From Prochlorococcus sp. AG-347-K19 (lineage in GTDB: Bacteria; Cyanobacteriota; Cyanobacteriia; PCC-6307; Cyanobiaceae), in assembly GCA_003281335.1 (NCBI GenBank), contig QCCG01000002.1:1-64000 (forward strand): 64,000 bases of DNA, given 5' to 3'. Shown piece by piece: positions 44,763-54,645 of this stretch. Positions within the stretch are counted from its first letter, which is position 1. Each line of letters begins with the position of its first letter. A model generated the notes under the pieces. That model was not told the DNA's origin. It ran no database searches and saw nothing but the letters and a program-made list of their open reading frames with translations. A program made the position numbers and the translations under genes.

Positions 44763-44778
44763 CTGATGATTTCATCAG
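44763..44778. promoter_or_regulatory. dyad CTGATGA-TT-TCATCAG upstream of tal
   Basis: A perfect 7-bp inverted repeat with a 2-base centre lies 41 bases upstream of the tal ATG. It is followed by TATATATATGAT (44796-44807), a plausible -10 element. No T-run follows, so it is not a terminator for ftsI. The size fits an operator for a dimeric regulator. Confidence 0.45.
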
Positions 44779-44818
44779 GAATTAAAGCTAGTTTGTATAT
44801 ATATATGATTATCTAGAC

Positions 44819-45820
44819 ATGAAATCAATTTTAGAGCAATTGTCCTTAATGACCGTTGTTGTTGCTGATACTGGAGATTTAGATTCGATAAAAAAGTTTC
44901 AACCAAGAGATGCCACTACTAATCCATCGCTAATACTTGCTGCTGCCAAGAACCCTGATTATGTGAAATTAATTGATAAAGCTTTAGAAAGTTCAGAAAA
45001 TGCATTGCCCCAAGGATTCTCTGAAATTGAATTAATTAAAGAGACTGTTGACCAAGTTTCAGTATTTTTTGGAAAAGAAATATTGAAAATTATTTCTGGG
45101 CGGGTATCTACAGAAGTTGATGCAAGACTGAGCTTCGATACCGAAGCTACGGTAGAAAAAGCGAGAAAATTAATCAATCTTTACAAAAATTTTGGAATTG
45201 AAAAGGAAAGAATTTTGATTAAGATTGCTGCAACTTGGGAGGGAATTAAAGCAGCTGAAATTTTGGAAAAAGAGGGTATTAGGTGCAACTTAACTTTACT
45301 TTTTAACTTCTGCCAAGCGGTAACTTGTGCCAATGCAAAAATAACTCTAATTTCTCCGTTCGTTGGTCGTATATTGGATTGGCATAAAGCAAAAACTGGT
45401 AAAACTAGTTTTGTTGGTGCTGAAGACCCTGGTGTTATTTCGGTTACGCAAATATACAAGTACTTTAAAGAAAAGGGATTTAAGACAGAAGTAATGGGAG
45501 CGAGTTTTAGAAATCTTGATGAAATAAAAGAATTAGCAGGTTGCGATCTTTTAACAATTGCACCAAAATTTCTTGAGGAACTGAAAAAAGAGAAAGGAGA
45601 GTTAGTTAGAAAATTAGATCCAAGTACCCAAATAAATCATTCTATTGACTACGAATTTGAAGAAAAAGATTTCAGATTAAGCATGTTAGAAGATCAAATG
45701 GCCAGTGAAAAGCTTAGTGAAGGTATCACTGGATTCAGTAAGGCTATAGAAGAATTGGAAGATCTGCTACTTAAGAGATATTCAGAAATTAAAAATCATA
45801 AATTAATTTCTGCTAACTAA
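44819..45820 (+). CDS. tal: transaldolase
   Basis: Transaldolase links fructose-6-phosphate and erythrose-4-phosphate in the pentose phosphate pathway. In picocyanobacteria this is the main carbon-oxidation route at night. The 333-residue protein has the N-terminal VVADTGDL (catalytic Asp), [13 protein letters not shown], the Schiff-base Lys in [12 protein letters not shown] (about residue 137), [14 protein letters not shown] and [11 protein letters not shown]. The length matches the long TalB-like form. A 16-base dyad lies upstream. Confidence 0.97.
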   Translation: MKSILEQLSLMTVVVADTGDLDSIKKFQPRDATTNPSLILAAAKNPDYVKLIDKALESSENALPQGFSEIELIKETVDQVSVFFGKEILKIISGRVSTEVDARLSFDTEATVEKARKLINLYKNFGIEKERILIKIAATWEGIKAAEILEKEGIRCNLTLLFNFCQAVTCANAKITLISPFVGRILDWHKAKTGKTSFVGAEDPGVISVTQIYKYFKEKGFKTEVMGASFRNLDEIKELAGCDLLTIAPKFLEELKKEKGELVRKLDPSTQINHSIDYEFEEKDFRLSMLEDQMASEKLSEGITGFSKAIEELEDLLLKRYSEIKNHKLISAN

Positions 45821-45846
45821 ATTTAAGTTTGAATTGAATTAAAGAA

Positions 45847-46980
45847 TTAAGGATCACTTTTTGTTAGGAGTCTTCTGATAACTCTTTTTGCAATATCTTC
45901 ATAACTCATTTCTCCTGATAATATTTGAGCAATACGTTTAGGTGCTGTTTTTCTTTTGACACCTAGTTGGTATCCAGTTCTTGGAAATCTATAAAATATC
46001 TGGGCTATTCTCCTCCCCCAAGCCATAGATTCCCCCCAAATGTGGTTAATTTTTTTCGTATAAAGATTTAAATCATCTACTTTTCCTGATAGGCACTGAT
46101 CTATATATTCTGCAGCATAAAAACTGCTAATTAAAGATGGTCTGATTCCTTCAGCTAAAAATGGATCACATAGAGATGCTGCATCTCCAACCGCTAGAAC
46201 TTTGTCCCCATTAATTGAGTGAAAGCCATTCCATATTCTCAGTTTCTTAGTAATTGTTTTATGAGGAAAATAATCAAAACCGAAGCTTCTGATCACTTGT
46301 TTATTTATAGCGTGATTTTCTAAGAGACCATTATTTATAAAAGTACCTAAACCAATATTTAAGCTTTCTTTTAGGGGGAATGCCCATGCAAACCCATATT
46401 TTATAAATCCAAACTCAAATCTGACTGCATCTCTCGGTATATCACCTAACCCTTTCAATCTTAATGAGATTGTGTTCGCAAATTTCGGTTTTCTTGGCCC
46501 TAAATTGAAATAACTAGCCCATTTCGATTGGGACCCATCAGCAATTACAAGAAATTCTGTAATAAATTTTATTTTGTTATTGCAAGTAATTTCCCATTTA
46601 TCATTTTTTGTTATAATTTTTTCTATTAGTAATGGTCTCATTATCTGAGCTCCATTTCTCAAGGATTCATCAAGTAATAATTGATCTAGTTTTTCTCTTT
46701 TAACAATCCAAAATGGGGATTCACCTGTTAGATCAGCAATTACATTATCTGCAGCCTTCCATCTGAATTCAACATTCTTAATTTTTGATTCTATGCAATT
46801 TTCTATATTTAAAGGTAGAAATCTTTGCATTGAAGATGCCATCCCACCTGCACATGGTTTGTAATCTTGGGATTTTTCTTTTTCAATAATTAAAACTGAA
46901 TATCCTTTTTTTGATAGGTTAAGAGCGGTGGCAGATCCTGATAAACCTCCACCAATTATTACAACGTCAAATTCTATCAA
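45847..46980 (-). CDS. geranylgeranyl reductase-like FAD-dependent oxidoreductase
   Basis: This 377-residue flavoprotein has an N-terminal FAD Rossmann motif [30 protein letters not shown], a PCAGGM segment that matches the geranylgeranyl-reductase family, [11 protein letters not shown] in the middle and [20 protein letters not shown] near residue 270. It belongs to the GGR/digeranylgeranyl-glycerophospholipid reductase group, shorter than the ChlP chlorophyll reductase. Substrate unknown. Its ATG overlaps the stop of frr by four bases. Confidence 0.85.
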   Translation of the reverse strand: MIEFDVVIIGGGLSGSATALNLSKKGYSVLIIEKEKSQDYKPCAGGMASSMQRFLPLNIENCIESKIKNVEFRWKAADNVIADLTGESPFWIVKREKLDQLLLDESLRNGAQIMRPLLIEKIITKNDKWEITCNNKIKFITEFLVIADGSQSKWASYFNLGPRKPKFANTISLRLKGLGDIPRDAVRFEFGFIKYGFAWAFPLKESLNIGLGTFINNGLLENHAINKQVIRSFGFDYFPHKTITKKLRIWNGFHSINGDKVLAVGDAASLCDPFLAEGIRPSLISSFYAAEYIDQCLSGKVDDLNLYTKKINHIWGESMAWGRRIAQIFYRFPRTGYQLGVKRKTAPKRIAQILSGEMSYEDIAKRVIRRLLTKSDP

Positions 46981-47525
46981 ACTTTTAGTATTTCCTTCTC
47001 TTTCTCAGACAATTTAGTTTCTATTAAAGCAATATATTTATCAGTAATTTTCTGAATTTCAGATTGATTATCTCTCGATTCGTCAATAGAAATAAGGCCA
47101 TCTTTTTCGTCTTTTTTTTCTTTATCAACAGCATCTCTTCTGATATTTCTCAAAGCTACTTTTCCTTCCTCTGCATATTTAGAGGCTAATTTACAAAATT
47201 CTTTTCTTCTTTCTTCTGTTAAAGGGGGAACGTTTATTCTTATTACTTTCCCATCATTATTTGGAGTAATACCTAAATCACTCATAGAAATAGATTTCTC
47301 TATCGCTTGCAAGCATGAAATATCGAAAGGTTGTATTGAAATTGTTTGCGAATCAACAGTGCTTATAGTGGCAAGCGATTTGATTGGTGTTTCTGCTCCA
47401 TAGTACTCAACACTCACTCTGTCTAATAAGGAAGCATTAGCTCGGCCTGTCCTAATTGTATTAAAGTTTCTTTGTGTAGCTTCAATACTTTTATTCATAT
47501 TTTCTTGAATTTCTTTTTCTTTCAT
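46977..47525 (-). CDS. frr: ribosome recycling factor
   Basis: RRF dissociates ribosomes after termination, acting with EF-G. The 182-residue protein has the usual length and motifs: [55 protein letters not shown] and [21 protein letters not shown]. It is transcribed 20 bases after pyrH, the order common to many bacteria, and overlaps the flavoprotein gene by ATGA. Confidence 0.98.
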   Translation of the reverse strand: MKEKEIQENMNKSIEATQRNFNTIRTGRANASLLDRVSVEYYGAETPIKSLATISTVDSQTISIQPFDISCLQAIEKSISMSDLGITPNNDGKVIRINVPPLTEERRKEFCKLASKYAEEGKVALRNIRRDAVDKEKKDEKDGLISIDESRDNQSEIQKITDKYIALIETKLSEKEKEILKV

Positions 47526-47545
47526 AATTAAAAAATAAATGATCT

Positions 47546-48250
47546 TTAACTAATTAAAGAGCCTATTGGCTCACCAGCAACAGCTTTAGAAATGTTCCCT
47601 TTTTTGAATATATCAAAAACCATAATTGGGATATTATTATCTTTGCAAAGTGCAATCGCAGTACTGTCCATTACTGCAATTTCATCACTAAGAACTTGTT
47701 GATAACTGAGAGAGGAATATTTTTTTGCATCTTTAAATTGATTAGGATCACGATCGTATACTCCGTCAACTTTAGTAGCCTTCATAACAACTTCAGCGTT
47801 TATCTCTGCTGCCCTCAAAGCAGCCGTAGTATCAGTTGTAAAAAATGGATTGCCGCATCCACCTCCAAAAACAACAACTCTACCCTTTTCTAGGTGCCTC
47901 ATGGCTCTTCTTCTGATGTAGGGTTCGGCAATTTCCTGCATTTCGATTGCTGTTTGCACTCTGGTTGCAACTCCTACTCTCTCAAGACCATCTTGAAGTG
48001 AAATTGCATTCATTACTGTTGCTAGCATCCCCACATAATCAGCAGTCGCTCGATCCATTCCGTCTGCAGATCCTTTAAGTCCCCTAAAAATGTTTCCACC
48101 ACCAACAACTATTGCAAGTTGTACATTATTTTCGACTACTTTTGAAACATCCTCTGCAATTGACTGAACTATAGCAGGATCAATACCATAAGGTTTTTCA
48201 CCCATTAGTGCTTCACCACTAAGTTTTAAGAGAACTCTTTTGTAAGTCAT
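47546..48250 (-). CDS. pyrH: uridylate kinase
   Basis: PyrH phosphorylates UMP to UDP. The 234-residue protein of the amino-acid-kinase fold shows [11 protein letters not shown], the [10 protein letters not shown] nucleotide loop, [20 protein letters not shown] and [25 protein letters not shown] (UMP/effector site), all intact. ATG at 48250. frr follows after 20 bases. Confidence 0.98.
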   Translation of the reverse strand: MTYKRVLLKLSGEALMGEKPYGIDPAIVQSIAEDVSKVVENNVQLAIVVGGGNIFRGLKGSADGMDRATADYVGMLATVMNAISLQDGLERVGVATRVQTAIEMQEIAEPYIRRRAMRHLEKGRVVVFGGGCGNPFFTTDTTAALRAAEINAEVVMKATKVDGVYDRDPNQFKDAKKYSSLSYQQVLSDEIAVMDSTAIALCKDNNIPIMVFDIFKKGNISKAVAGEPIGSLIS

Positions 48251-48376
48251 TCAATAATTGTACTTTTAAGACCTTAGCAAGTAAATGTGCCAAATTTATT
48301 TTTTGTTCTGATATTGCTTGCGTCTTTAAACATTTCTAAACCTGTTCAAAGAAAATTTAAATAAAATTTACTTCAA

Positions 48377-49069
48377 CTAAAATTCAACACACTTTTGTGC
48401 TTTTATTCCTTGTTCTTTAAATGGATGTCTTATTAATTTCATTTCTGTAACTAGATCAGCGTAATTGATAATTGAATCAGAAGCTCCCCTTCCAGTTAAA
48501 ACAATATGATTTTTTCTATTTTGTAAGTTTTTTAAAAAAGAGATTATTTCTTCGGGTGCAAGATAACCAAGTTTTGTCGCAATGTTAATTTCATCAAGAA
48601 TGATAAGTTTATAAGATTCGTTTTGGATGTATTTTTTGGCTAGTTGCCACGCCTCTTGCACTAATTTTTCATCTCTTACTCTGTCTTGTGTTTCCCAAGT
48701 AAATCCCTCTCCTAATGAATGCCAAGATATGTTTGAAGACAAGTTTTTAAGTGCTTTTTCTTCTCCAGTGGTCCAGCCTCCCTTGATAAATTGAATTATT
48801 GCTACTTTATAGCCATGCCCTATCGTTCTTAAAGCCATACCTAATGATGCAGTTGTCTTGCCCTTTCCATTCCCAGTGAAAACGATCAATAATCCTTTTT
48901 TTGTTTTTCTAATTTGTAGTCTTTCGGCTTGAATATCTTTCCTTTGCTGCATTCTTTTTTTATATGAGTTCTCATCGCTATCCGGTGTTAATTTACCTCC
49001 CATTCCAAGTTTATTTGCTTGATTATCTAGGTTAAATATTTTCTCGGAAAATGAAGGTTTTTCTTGCAT
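48377..49069 (-). CDS. cobO: cob(I)alamin adenosyltransferase
   Basis: CobO/BtuR attaches the adenosyl group in coenzyme B12 synthesis. The 230-residue protein has the Walker A FTGNGKGKTTASLGMALR at about residues 63-80, then the VAIIQFIKGGWTTGEE and ILDEINIATKLGYL signatures and a C-terminal LVTEMKLIRHPF. A charged N-terminal extension of about 55 residues precedes the domain. It lies 34 bases downstream of the integrase gene on the same strand. Confidence 0.95.
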   Translation of the reverse strand: MQEKPSFSEKIFNLDNQANKLGMGGKLTPDSDENSYKKRMQQRKDIQAERLQIRKTKKGLLIVFTGNGKGKTTASLGMALRTIGHGYKVAIIQFIKGGWTTGEEKALKNLSSNISWHSLGEGFTWETQDRVRDEKLVQEAWQLAKKYIQNESYKLIILDEINIATKLGYLAPEEIISFLKNLQNRKNHIVLTGRGASDSIINYADLVTEMKLIRHPFKEQGIKAQKCVEF

Positions 49070-49103
49070 ATGACCATTAATTTTATTTCATTATTATAAA
49101 TCT

Positions 49104-50273
49104 TTAAATATTTTTAACTCTTTTAACTTTTAAGAGTGCATTATTTACTGCCTGTTGTTGATCTCTTTTAGTAATCCAGTGGTGATAAGTTTGAGTATGC
49201 AAACTAACAGAATGTCCCATCATTCTGGCAGCCACAGTATCAGGTAAATCATAAAAAATTGTTCTAACTGCCCAAGCATGTCTTAGATCATAAGGTTTTA
49301 TTTGCAAAGAGTAACGATTAAACTGGTCTGTAATTTTTTTTCCTATGTTTTGTAAGGTTGTAATTTTAAGGTCTCTATTGATATTTGGTAGAAGTTCTGG
49401 ATTTTCACCAAGTTTTGATAATTCGAACTTCTCCACCCATTCAGGATGAAATGGCCAAACTTGATGTTCTCCAGTTTTAGTGGTGGGTAGAACTCTAATA
49501 ATTTTGTCTCCAAAATTAGTAAGAGAACTTAAATCACAAAAAAATACTTCATGATTCCTCAATCCATAAGTAGCCATCAAACCAAAAACAAATTTCCAAG
49601 ACTTGTTTGGTATCGTCTCCCACAGATTTTCTATTAACTCGTCTTTAGGGAGATCCCTAAATCCTGCTTTGTTCAGACCATATCCTCTAGAATTTAATTT
49701 CCAATCTTCTGGTAGTTGAATGTCTAAAAACTTAGCTAAAACGCTTAAAGAAGTAGCGCATTGTTTCCTACTTCTGCTACCTTCTTTGTAACTTTCAAGT
49801 GTTTTTTGAAATAGTTTTTCTAAAGCTTCATTTTCATAATCATTGTAAATATTTAGGATTCTCTTCATATACGGTTTGTAAGAACTTCTCCAAGTAGTTT
49901 TTCTAGTGCTGGTTCGAAAATCACTTTTATTTTCTTTAAAAAAATATTCCTCAAATTGATTTAATCTATTTGGGAATTCAAAACCATCTTTAATTTCCTT
50001 TTTATAAGGTTTGCCTATCCAATTAATCCAATCAAATTGATTCAATTCCAATTGCAAATTGATTAATTGTAATTTTTTTTTGGCCTCCTCTAATCCAGAA
50101 ATATCAGCCTTTAAACCAAGAGATATTCTTTGAATTTTAAAGTTATTTTTATCTTCTTTAGAGGGTAATGAACCACGGATATTTAATTTCTCTCCTCTTT
50201 TCTCAATTTTAAGCTTGCTGCCTTGAGTAGCAAATTTATCATTGACATTATTAATTTCCTGAATTACGTTCAT
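49104..50273 (-). CDS. lone tyrosine recombinase (phage-integrase family)
   Basis: This 389-residue protein has an N-terminal SAM-like/core-binding part and a C-terminal catalytic domain. Catalytic positions are Arg239 (YGLRNHEV), Arg331 in PYDLRHAW (the preceding position is Tyr328 where most have His), the GHS motif at about residue 352 and nucleophile Tyr363 (TQTYHHW). No att sites, phage genes or cargo are nearby. It sits between cobO and hemH with ordinary codon use, so it looks resident. Divergent from hemH. Confidence 0.85.
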   Translation of the reverse strand: MNVIQEINNVNDKFATQGSKLKIEKRGEKLNIRGSLPSKEDKNNFKIQRISLGLKADISGLEEAKKKLQLINLQLELNQFDWINWIGKPYKKEIKDGFEFPNRLNQFEEYFFKENKSDFRTSTRKTTWRSSYKPYMKRILNIYNDYENEALEKLFQKTLESYKEGSRSRKQCATSLSVLAKFLDIQLPEDWKLNSRGYGLNKAGFRDLPKDELIENLWETIPNKSWKFVFGLMATYGLRNHEVFFCDLSSLTNFGDKIIRVLPTTKTGEHQVWPFHPEWVEKFELSKLGENPELLPNINRDLKITTLQNIGKKITDQFNRYSLQIKPYDLRHAWAVRTIFYDLPDTVAARMMGHSVSLHTQTYHHWITKRDQQQAVNNALLKVKRVKNI

Positions 50274-50292
50274 TTACTTATATAATTGACCA

Positions 50293-50298
50293 TATAAT
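50293..50298 (+). promoter_or_regulatory. probable -10 element of hemH
   Basis: A consensus TATAAT lies 40 bases upstream of the hemH ATG, in the short divergent gap from the integrase gene (starts at 50273). The leader would be about 33 bases. A second TATAAT is at 50281-50286. No clear -35 is required for the assignment but it is not obvious either. Confidence 0.4.
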
Positions 50299-50338
50299 GA
50301 CGTTTTAAATGTTGATTTTCAATCTCCATAAATTTTAA

Positions 50339-51514
50339 ATGGATAAAATAGGCGTCTTACTAATGAATTTAGGAGGGCCTGAACGCATTACTGATGTTGG
50401 CCCATTCTTATACAATCTCTTTTCTGATCCAGAAATAATAAGGACTCCATTTCCTGTTTTTCAAAAACCCCTGGCTTGGTTAATTAGTACGCTTAGGAGT
50501 ACTACTTCCCAAGAAGCCTACCTTTCTATAGGCGGAGGTTCACCTATCAGAAGAATAACTGAACAACAAGCAAGAGAATTACAATCTAAATTAAGGGATA
50601 AAGGGTTTAACGCTACTACCTACATCGCCATGAGGTATTGGCATCCTTTTACCGAATCAGCAATTGCTGATATGAAAGCAGATGGCATAGATCAAGTTGT
50701 TGTAATACCCTTGTATCCACATTTTTCGATAAGTACAAGTGGTTCAAGCTTTAGGGAATTAAAAAAATTGAGAGATTCTGATGATGAATTTAAGAAGGTT
50801 CCGATGAGATGTGTAAGGAGTTGGTTCAGCCAATCAGGTTATTTAAAGTCTATGGTCGAATTAATTTCTGAACAAATTTCACTTTGTGAATCACCTTCAA
50901 AAGCCCATATATTTTTTACCGCTCATGGAGTTCCTAAGAGTTACGTAGAAGAAGCTGGAGACCCTTATAAACAACAAATTGAAGATTGTTCTTTGTTAAT
51001 TATAAATGAGTTAGAAAAATGTTTAGGGCATAGTAACCCTCATACACTTTCTTATCAAAGTAGAGTTGGTCCTGTTGAATGGTTGAAGCCTTATACAGAA
51101 GAAGTGTTAGCTGATCTTGGGAGGTCAAATGTTAATGATCTGATTGTGGTTCCCATAAGTTTCGTTGGAGAGCATATCGAAACATTGCAAGAAATTGATA
51201 TTGAATACAAAGAAATTGCTGAAAAGGCTGGCATTAAAAATTTTCGGAGAGTTAAGGCTTTAAATACTCATCCTACTTTTATTGAAGGCCTTAGTGATCT
51301 TGTGATTTCCTGCTTGGAAGGACCCATCGTTAATATAGAGGAGGCTTCTCAGTTACCTGAAAAAGTTAAACTTTATCCTCAAGAGAAGTGGCAATGGGGT
51401 TGGAATAATAGTTCAGAGGTGTGGAACGGAAGGGTTGCAATGATTATTTTTCTTGTACTTTTTATTGAACTTATTTCAGGTTCTGGACCTTTACATAAAT
51501 TAGGCATCTTATAA
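50339..51514 (+). CDS. hemH: ferrochelatase with C-terminal CAB-like helix
   Basis: HemH inserts Fe2+ into protoporphyrin IX. The 391-residue protein contains the ferrochelatase core ([53 protein letters not shown] with the metal-binding His, and [21 protein letters not shown] with the other His and Glu). It ends in a fused chlorophyll-a/b-binding-like helix ([25 protein letters not shown]) with the ExxNxR signature. This arrangement is standard in cyanobacteria and plastid type II enzymes. Confidence 0.97.
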   Translation: MDKIGVLLMNLGGPERITDVGPFLYNLFSDPEIIRTPFPVFQKPLAWLISTLRSTTSQEAYLSIGGGSPIRRITEQQARELQSKLRDKGFNATTYIAMRYWHPFTESAIADMKADGIDQVVVIPLYPHFSISTSGSSFRELKKLRDSDDEFKKVPMRCVRSWFSQSGYLKSMVELISEQISLCESPSKAHIFFTAHGVPKSYVEEAGDPYKQQIEDCSLLIINELEKCLGHSNPHTLSYQSRVGPVEWLKPYTEEVLADLGRSNVNDLIVVPISFVGEHIETLQEIDIEYKEIAEKAGIKNFRRVKALNTHPTFIEGLSDLVISCLEGPIVNIEEASQLPEKVKLYPQEKWQWGWNNSSEVWNGRVAMIIFLVLFIELISGSGPLHKLGIL

Positions 51515-51651
51515 AGAAAAATCGATATTTATTTGAGAATATTTAAATTTTTTAAAAGATTTTTTTGAATATATTTCTGACATTACATTTCTAAATGAGG
51601 CAAAAGTATTTAATTGAGTTTAATATTTATAGTAAATATTGAATTTCTTTA

Positions 51652-53415
51652 GTGACCCTTACTTCGAGATCCTTTTCAAAGGGTAGTTCAAAACATGAAA
51701 ATCCAGTTTGGATAACTGGTGCAGATGCACTAATGGATTCTTTAAAAGTTCATGGAGTAAAAGTTATATTTGGATATCCTGGTGGAGCCATACTACCAAT
51801 ATATGACGCTGTTCATAAGGCAGAACAAGAGGGTTGGTTAAAGCACTATATGGTTAGGCATGAACAAGGTGGTTCACATGCGGCTGATGGATATGCAAGA
51901 TCTACTGGTGAAGTAGGAGTATGTTTTGGAACCTCAGGCCCAGGGGCAACAAATTTGGTAACTGGAATCGCCACTGCGCAAATGGATTCAGTCCCTCTAG
52001 TTGTAGTTACAGGTCAAGTCCCAAGACCTGCTATAGGGACAGACGCTTTTCAAGAAACTGATATTTTTGGCATAACTCTTCCAATAGTGAAACATTCATG
52101 GGTGATAAGGGATCCTTCGGATATCGCGAAAGTAGTATCTGAGGCTTTTTTTATTGCCTCATCTGGAAGGCCTGGCCCTGTGTTAATTGATATACCAAAA
52201 GATGTAGGTCAGGAGTTCTTTAATTACCAAAGAGTTTTGCCTGGTGAGATTATTCCTAAAGGATTTAAAAGGAATGGAGAAGTTAATGATTGCGATATCA
52301 ACAAAGCAATTAAATTAATAGAAGATTCTGAAAGACCTCTTCTATACGTAGGAGGTGGCGCAATATCTTCAGGAGCTCATGATGAAATAAAAACTTTGGC
52401 AAAGAATTATCAAATACCAGTCACCACAACCTTAATGGGGAAAGGTGCTTTTGATGAAAAAGACAATTTATCAGTAGGGATGTTAGGAATGCATGGAACT
52501 GCTTATGCAAATTTTGCTGTGACAGAATGCGATCTTTTAATTGCTATTGGGGCTAGATTCGATGATAGGGTGACGGGAAAATTAGATACTTTTGCACCTA
52601 ATGCAAAGGTAATTCATATAGATATCGACCCAGCAGAAGTTAATAAAAATAGACGTGTAGATGTTGCAATTGTTGCTGATGTTTCAAAAGCTGTTCTGAA
52701 AATTAATGAACAATCTCTAAAAAATAAATTCACTTGTCGTACGAAAAACTGGTTAGAAAAAATTGATTTTTGGAAACATAAACACCCCTTATATGACCCT
52801 CCTAAAGAAGGAGAAATTTATCCTCAGGAAGTTCTTTTAAAAGTGAGGGAACTTTCACCAGAAGCTTATATAACTACAGATGTAGGACAACACCAGATGT
52901 GGGCTGCTCAATATCTTAGGAATTCTCCAAGAAAGTGGATTAGTAGTGCAGGCTTAGGAACTATGGGTTTTGGATTGCCAGCGGCAATTGGAGTAAAAGC
53001 AGCCTTACCTAATTCAGATGTAATTTGTATTGCAGGAGATGCAAGTGTCTTAATGAATATTCAAGAATTAGGAACCTTATCTCAATATGGTCTAAAGGTG
53101 AAATTGATTATTATCAATAATCGCTGGCAAGGGATGGTAAGACAATGGCAGGAAAGTTTCTATGATGAAAGATATTCTTCATCTGATATGAGTTGTGGCG
53201 AACCTGATTTTGTAAAACTTTCTGAGTCTTTTGGAGTTAAAGGGTATTTAATTTCTGATAGAAAACAATTAGAGAATGAATTAAAAAATGCGCTTGATCA
53301 TGACGGCCCTGCCTTGATTAATATCCTTGTCAGAAGAGGTGAAAATTGTTATCCAATGGTTCCTCCTGGTAAAAGTAATGCTCAAATGGTTGGATATGTT
53401 AATTGTGAAGACTAA
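51652..53415 (+). CDS. ilvB: acetolactate synthase, large (catalytic) subunit
   Basis: This ThDP-dependent enzyme condenses pyruvate into acetolactate or acetohydroxybutyrate, the first common step of branched-chain amino-acid synthesis. It has 587 residues and starts at GTG 51652. Visible are [16 protein letters not shown], the catalytic Glu region [34 protein letters not shown] and the ThDP motif [29 protein letters not shown]. The small regulatory subunit is not adjacent. Confidence 0.97.
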   Translation: MTLTSRSFSKGSSKHENPVWITGADALMDSLKVHGVKVIFGYPGGAILPIYDAVHKAEQEGWLKHYMVRHEQGGSHAADGYARSTGEVGVCFGTSGPGATNLVTGIATAQMDSVPLVVVTGQVPRPAIGTDAFQETDIFGITLPIVKHSWVIRDPSDIAKVVSEAFFIASSGRPGPVLIDIPKDVGQEFFNYQRVLPGEIIPKGFKRNGEVNDCDINKAIKLIEDSERPLLYVGGGAISSGAHDEIKTLAKNYQIPVTTTLMGKGAFDEKDNLSVGMLGMHGTAYANFAVTECDLLIAIGARFDDRVTGKLDTFAPNAKVIHIDIDPAEVNKNRRVDVAIVADVSKAVLKINEQSLKNKFTCRTKNWLEKIDFWKHKHPLYDPPKEGEIYPQEVLLKVRELSPEAYITTDVGQHQMWAAQYLRNSPRKWISSAGLGTMGFGLPAAIGVKAALPNSDVICIAGDASVLMNIQELGTLSQYGLKVKLIIINNRWQGMVRQWQESFYDERYSSSDMSCGEPDFVKLSESFGVKGYLISDRKQLENELKNALDHDGPALINILVRRGENCYPMVPPGKSNAQMVGYVNCED

Positions 53416-53416
53416 T

Positions 53417-53443
53417 TTTTTTAAAATTCTTTATTTTAAAAAA
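53417..53443 (+). terminator. weak A/T hairpin after ilvB
   Basis: TTTTTTAAAAT (53417-53427) and ATTTTAAAAAA (53433-53443) form a perfect 11-bp A/T-only stem with a 5-base loop, one base after the ilvB stop. The low stability makes it an uncertain terminator, but no other hairpin follows this gene. Confidence 0.3.
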
Positions 53444-53483
53444 TTAACTTTAAGATAATTTTAAAATCTTACATATTTCTAAA

Positions 53484-53834
53484 TTGAGAAAATTACTAAA
53501 AATTTTAATTATAGTCTGTTTGATTGTTCTTAATCCTGTAATAGTAAACTCGGCCGAAATTCTTCAAATTAAAAGTTCAAATACTATTTTGGTGGGGGAT
53601 CAAAATAGAAATTTAACTATTGGATTATTTTGTGTAGATGTAAATGAAAATGATGAGATTGAAGCAACTAATTTACTTAAGAGTGAATTTCCAAGGGGGA
53701 GCAAAGTGAAAATAAAGCCTTTTGGTTCCAAAGAAAATGTTTTGATAGCCAAAGTTTTTAATATTAAAGGTACTAAGGAGATGACGGAATTATTGGTCGC
53801 TAATAACTTAAGTAGTGAAATTTGTCCAAGTTAA
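53484..53834 (+). CDS. secreted protein with degenerate SNase-like fold
   Basis: This 116-residue protein starts at TTG 53484. It has a signal peptide (LKILIIVCLIVLNPVIVNSA, cleavage likely near residue 24), then about 92 residues resembling a staphylococcal-nuclease OB fold: AEILQIKSSNTILVGDQNRNLTIGLFCVDVNE, ATNLLKSEFPRGSKVKIKPFG and ELLVANNLSS. The catalytic Arg and acidic residues expected in the LIG-D region are missing, so it is likely inactive. Probably periplasmic. Function unknown. Confidence 0.55.
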   Translation: MRKLLKILIIVCLIVLNPVIVNSAEILQIKSSNTILVGDQNRNLTIGLFCVDVNENDEIEATNLLKSEFPRGSKVKIKPFGSKENVLIAKVFNIKGTKEMTELLVANNLSSEICPS

Positions 53835-53840
53835 TTATCT

Positions 53841-54623
53841 TTATGAGCAAATAAGATTCCATTGTCTTGAGGTAGTTTTGCTCCTTCTCCAGGAATAAAA
53901 TTCATTATTGAATTTGTATGTGCATAAATTTGAGATGTCTATATTTGTATGAAGAATGTTCTCATTTAAAAGTTGTCTATAGGCAGATCTTTTTAGATCA
54001 AGTTGATTTAAGTTTTGCTCTCTGAAGTGATTTGAATCATTAAAATAAAAATCTTTTTTAGTTTTAGTCAATTTGACAGTTATGTTTTTGTTTTCGGCCT
54101 TTCTATAAAATTCTTTGAGAGTAATTTTATCAACTAGATAATTTTCCTTGGAAATCGCTGGTCCTATTGCAACAATTAAGTCATCTCTAGATGTCCCAAT
54201 AGTATCGAAAATTTTTACCAGATTTTTTATTATTTTTTTTTCTAAACCTTTTCTTCCACAATGCAAGGTTGCTACATTTCTTGTCCTTTTATCTGCAAAA
54301 AATATTGGCATACAATCAGCTGTATAAACCCATAAGTTTTGACTGCATTTATTGCCAAAAAGACCATCTGCATCAGTCTTAGTTCCTTTTTGCGAATGAG
54401 ATCCAAACACTATCACATTACTGTGAATTTGATTGGAAACACAATTTATAGAATTTTCATTAAAGTGATTCCCTAATAATTGAAGAAATTTCTCAGAGCA
54501 AGACTTCGTGAAGTATGCATGTTTGAAATTATTTTGACTAAGAATAGGTGATGAATAATACTCAAATTTTTTGTTTTGTATATAAATTTCATCTTTTGAG
54601 AAATATATTTCTTTGTAAGGAAT
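53841..54623 (-). CDS. pgeF: YfiH/PgeF purine-nucleoside phosphorylase-like (laccase-domain) protein
   Basis: PgeF/YfiH proteins degrade or edit nucleoside side-products. The open frame runs from 54653 to 53841 without ATG, GTG or TTG until an internal GTG at 54416. An AGGAG (54632-54636) lies 8 bases before ATT at 54623, which I take as the start (260 residues, the family's length). The family's three metal ligands then appear: His67 (NQIHSN), Cys104 (TADCMP) and His121 (TLHCGRKG). Starting at the GTG would lose His67. The gene follows tab2 after 22 bases on the same strand. Confidence 0.75.
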   Translation of the reverse strand: MPYKEIYFSKDEIYIQNKKFEYYSSPILSQNNFKHAYFTKSCSEKFLQLLGNHFNENSINCVSNQIHSNVIVFGSHSQKGTKTDADGLFGNKCSQNLWVYTADCMPIFFADKRTRNVATLHCGRKGLEKKIIKNLVKIFDTIGTSRDDLIVAIGPAISKENYLVDKITLKEFYRKAENKNITVKLTKTKKDFYFNDSNHFREQNLNQLDLKRSAYRQLLNENILHTNIDISNLCTYKFNNEFYSWRRSKTTSRQWNLICS

Positions 54624-54631
54624 AGTTCCTG

Positions 54632-54636
54632 CTCCT
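54632..54636 (-). promoter_or_regulatory. Shine-Dalgarno AGGAG before ATT start of pgeF
   Basis: On the minus strand AGGAG sits 8 bases before ATT (54623-54621), in frame with the pgeF domain. No ATG, GTG or TTG occurs in that frame between the upstream stop and residue 70. This decides the start as ATT, or else a start lost by mutation. Confidence 0.55.
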
Positions 54637-54645
54637 AAACAAAAT

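Noticed and set aside
49104-50273. Integrase as evidence for a prophage or genomic island
   Set aside because: No att repeats, phage genes, tRNA junction or composition shift around it. Flanking genes (cobO, hemH) are intact.
53841-54416. pgeF as a 191-residue gene starting at GTG 54416
   Set aside because: This would cut off the conserved N-terminal third, including metal ligand His67. The open frame with the right sequence continues upstream to a well-placed AGGAG and ATT.
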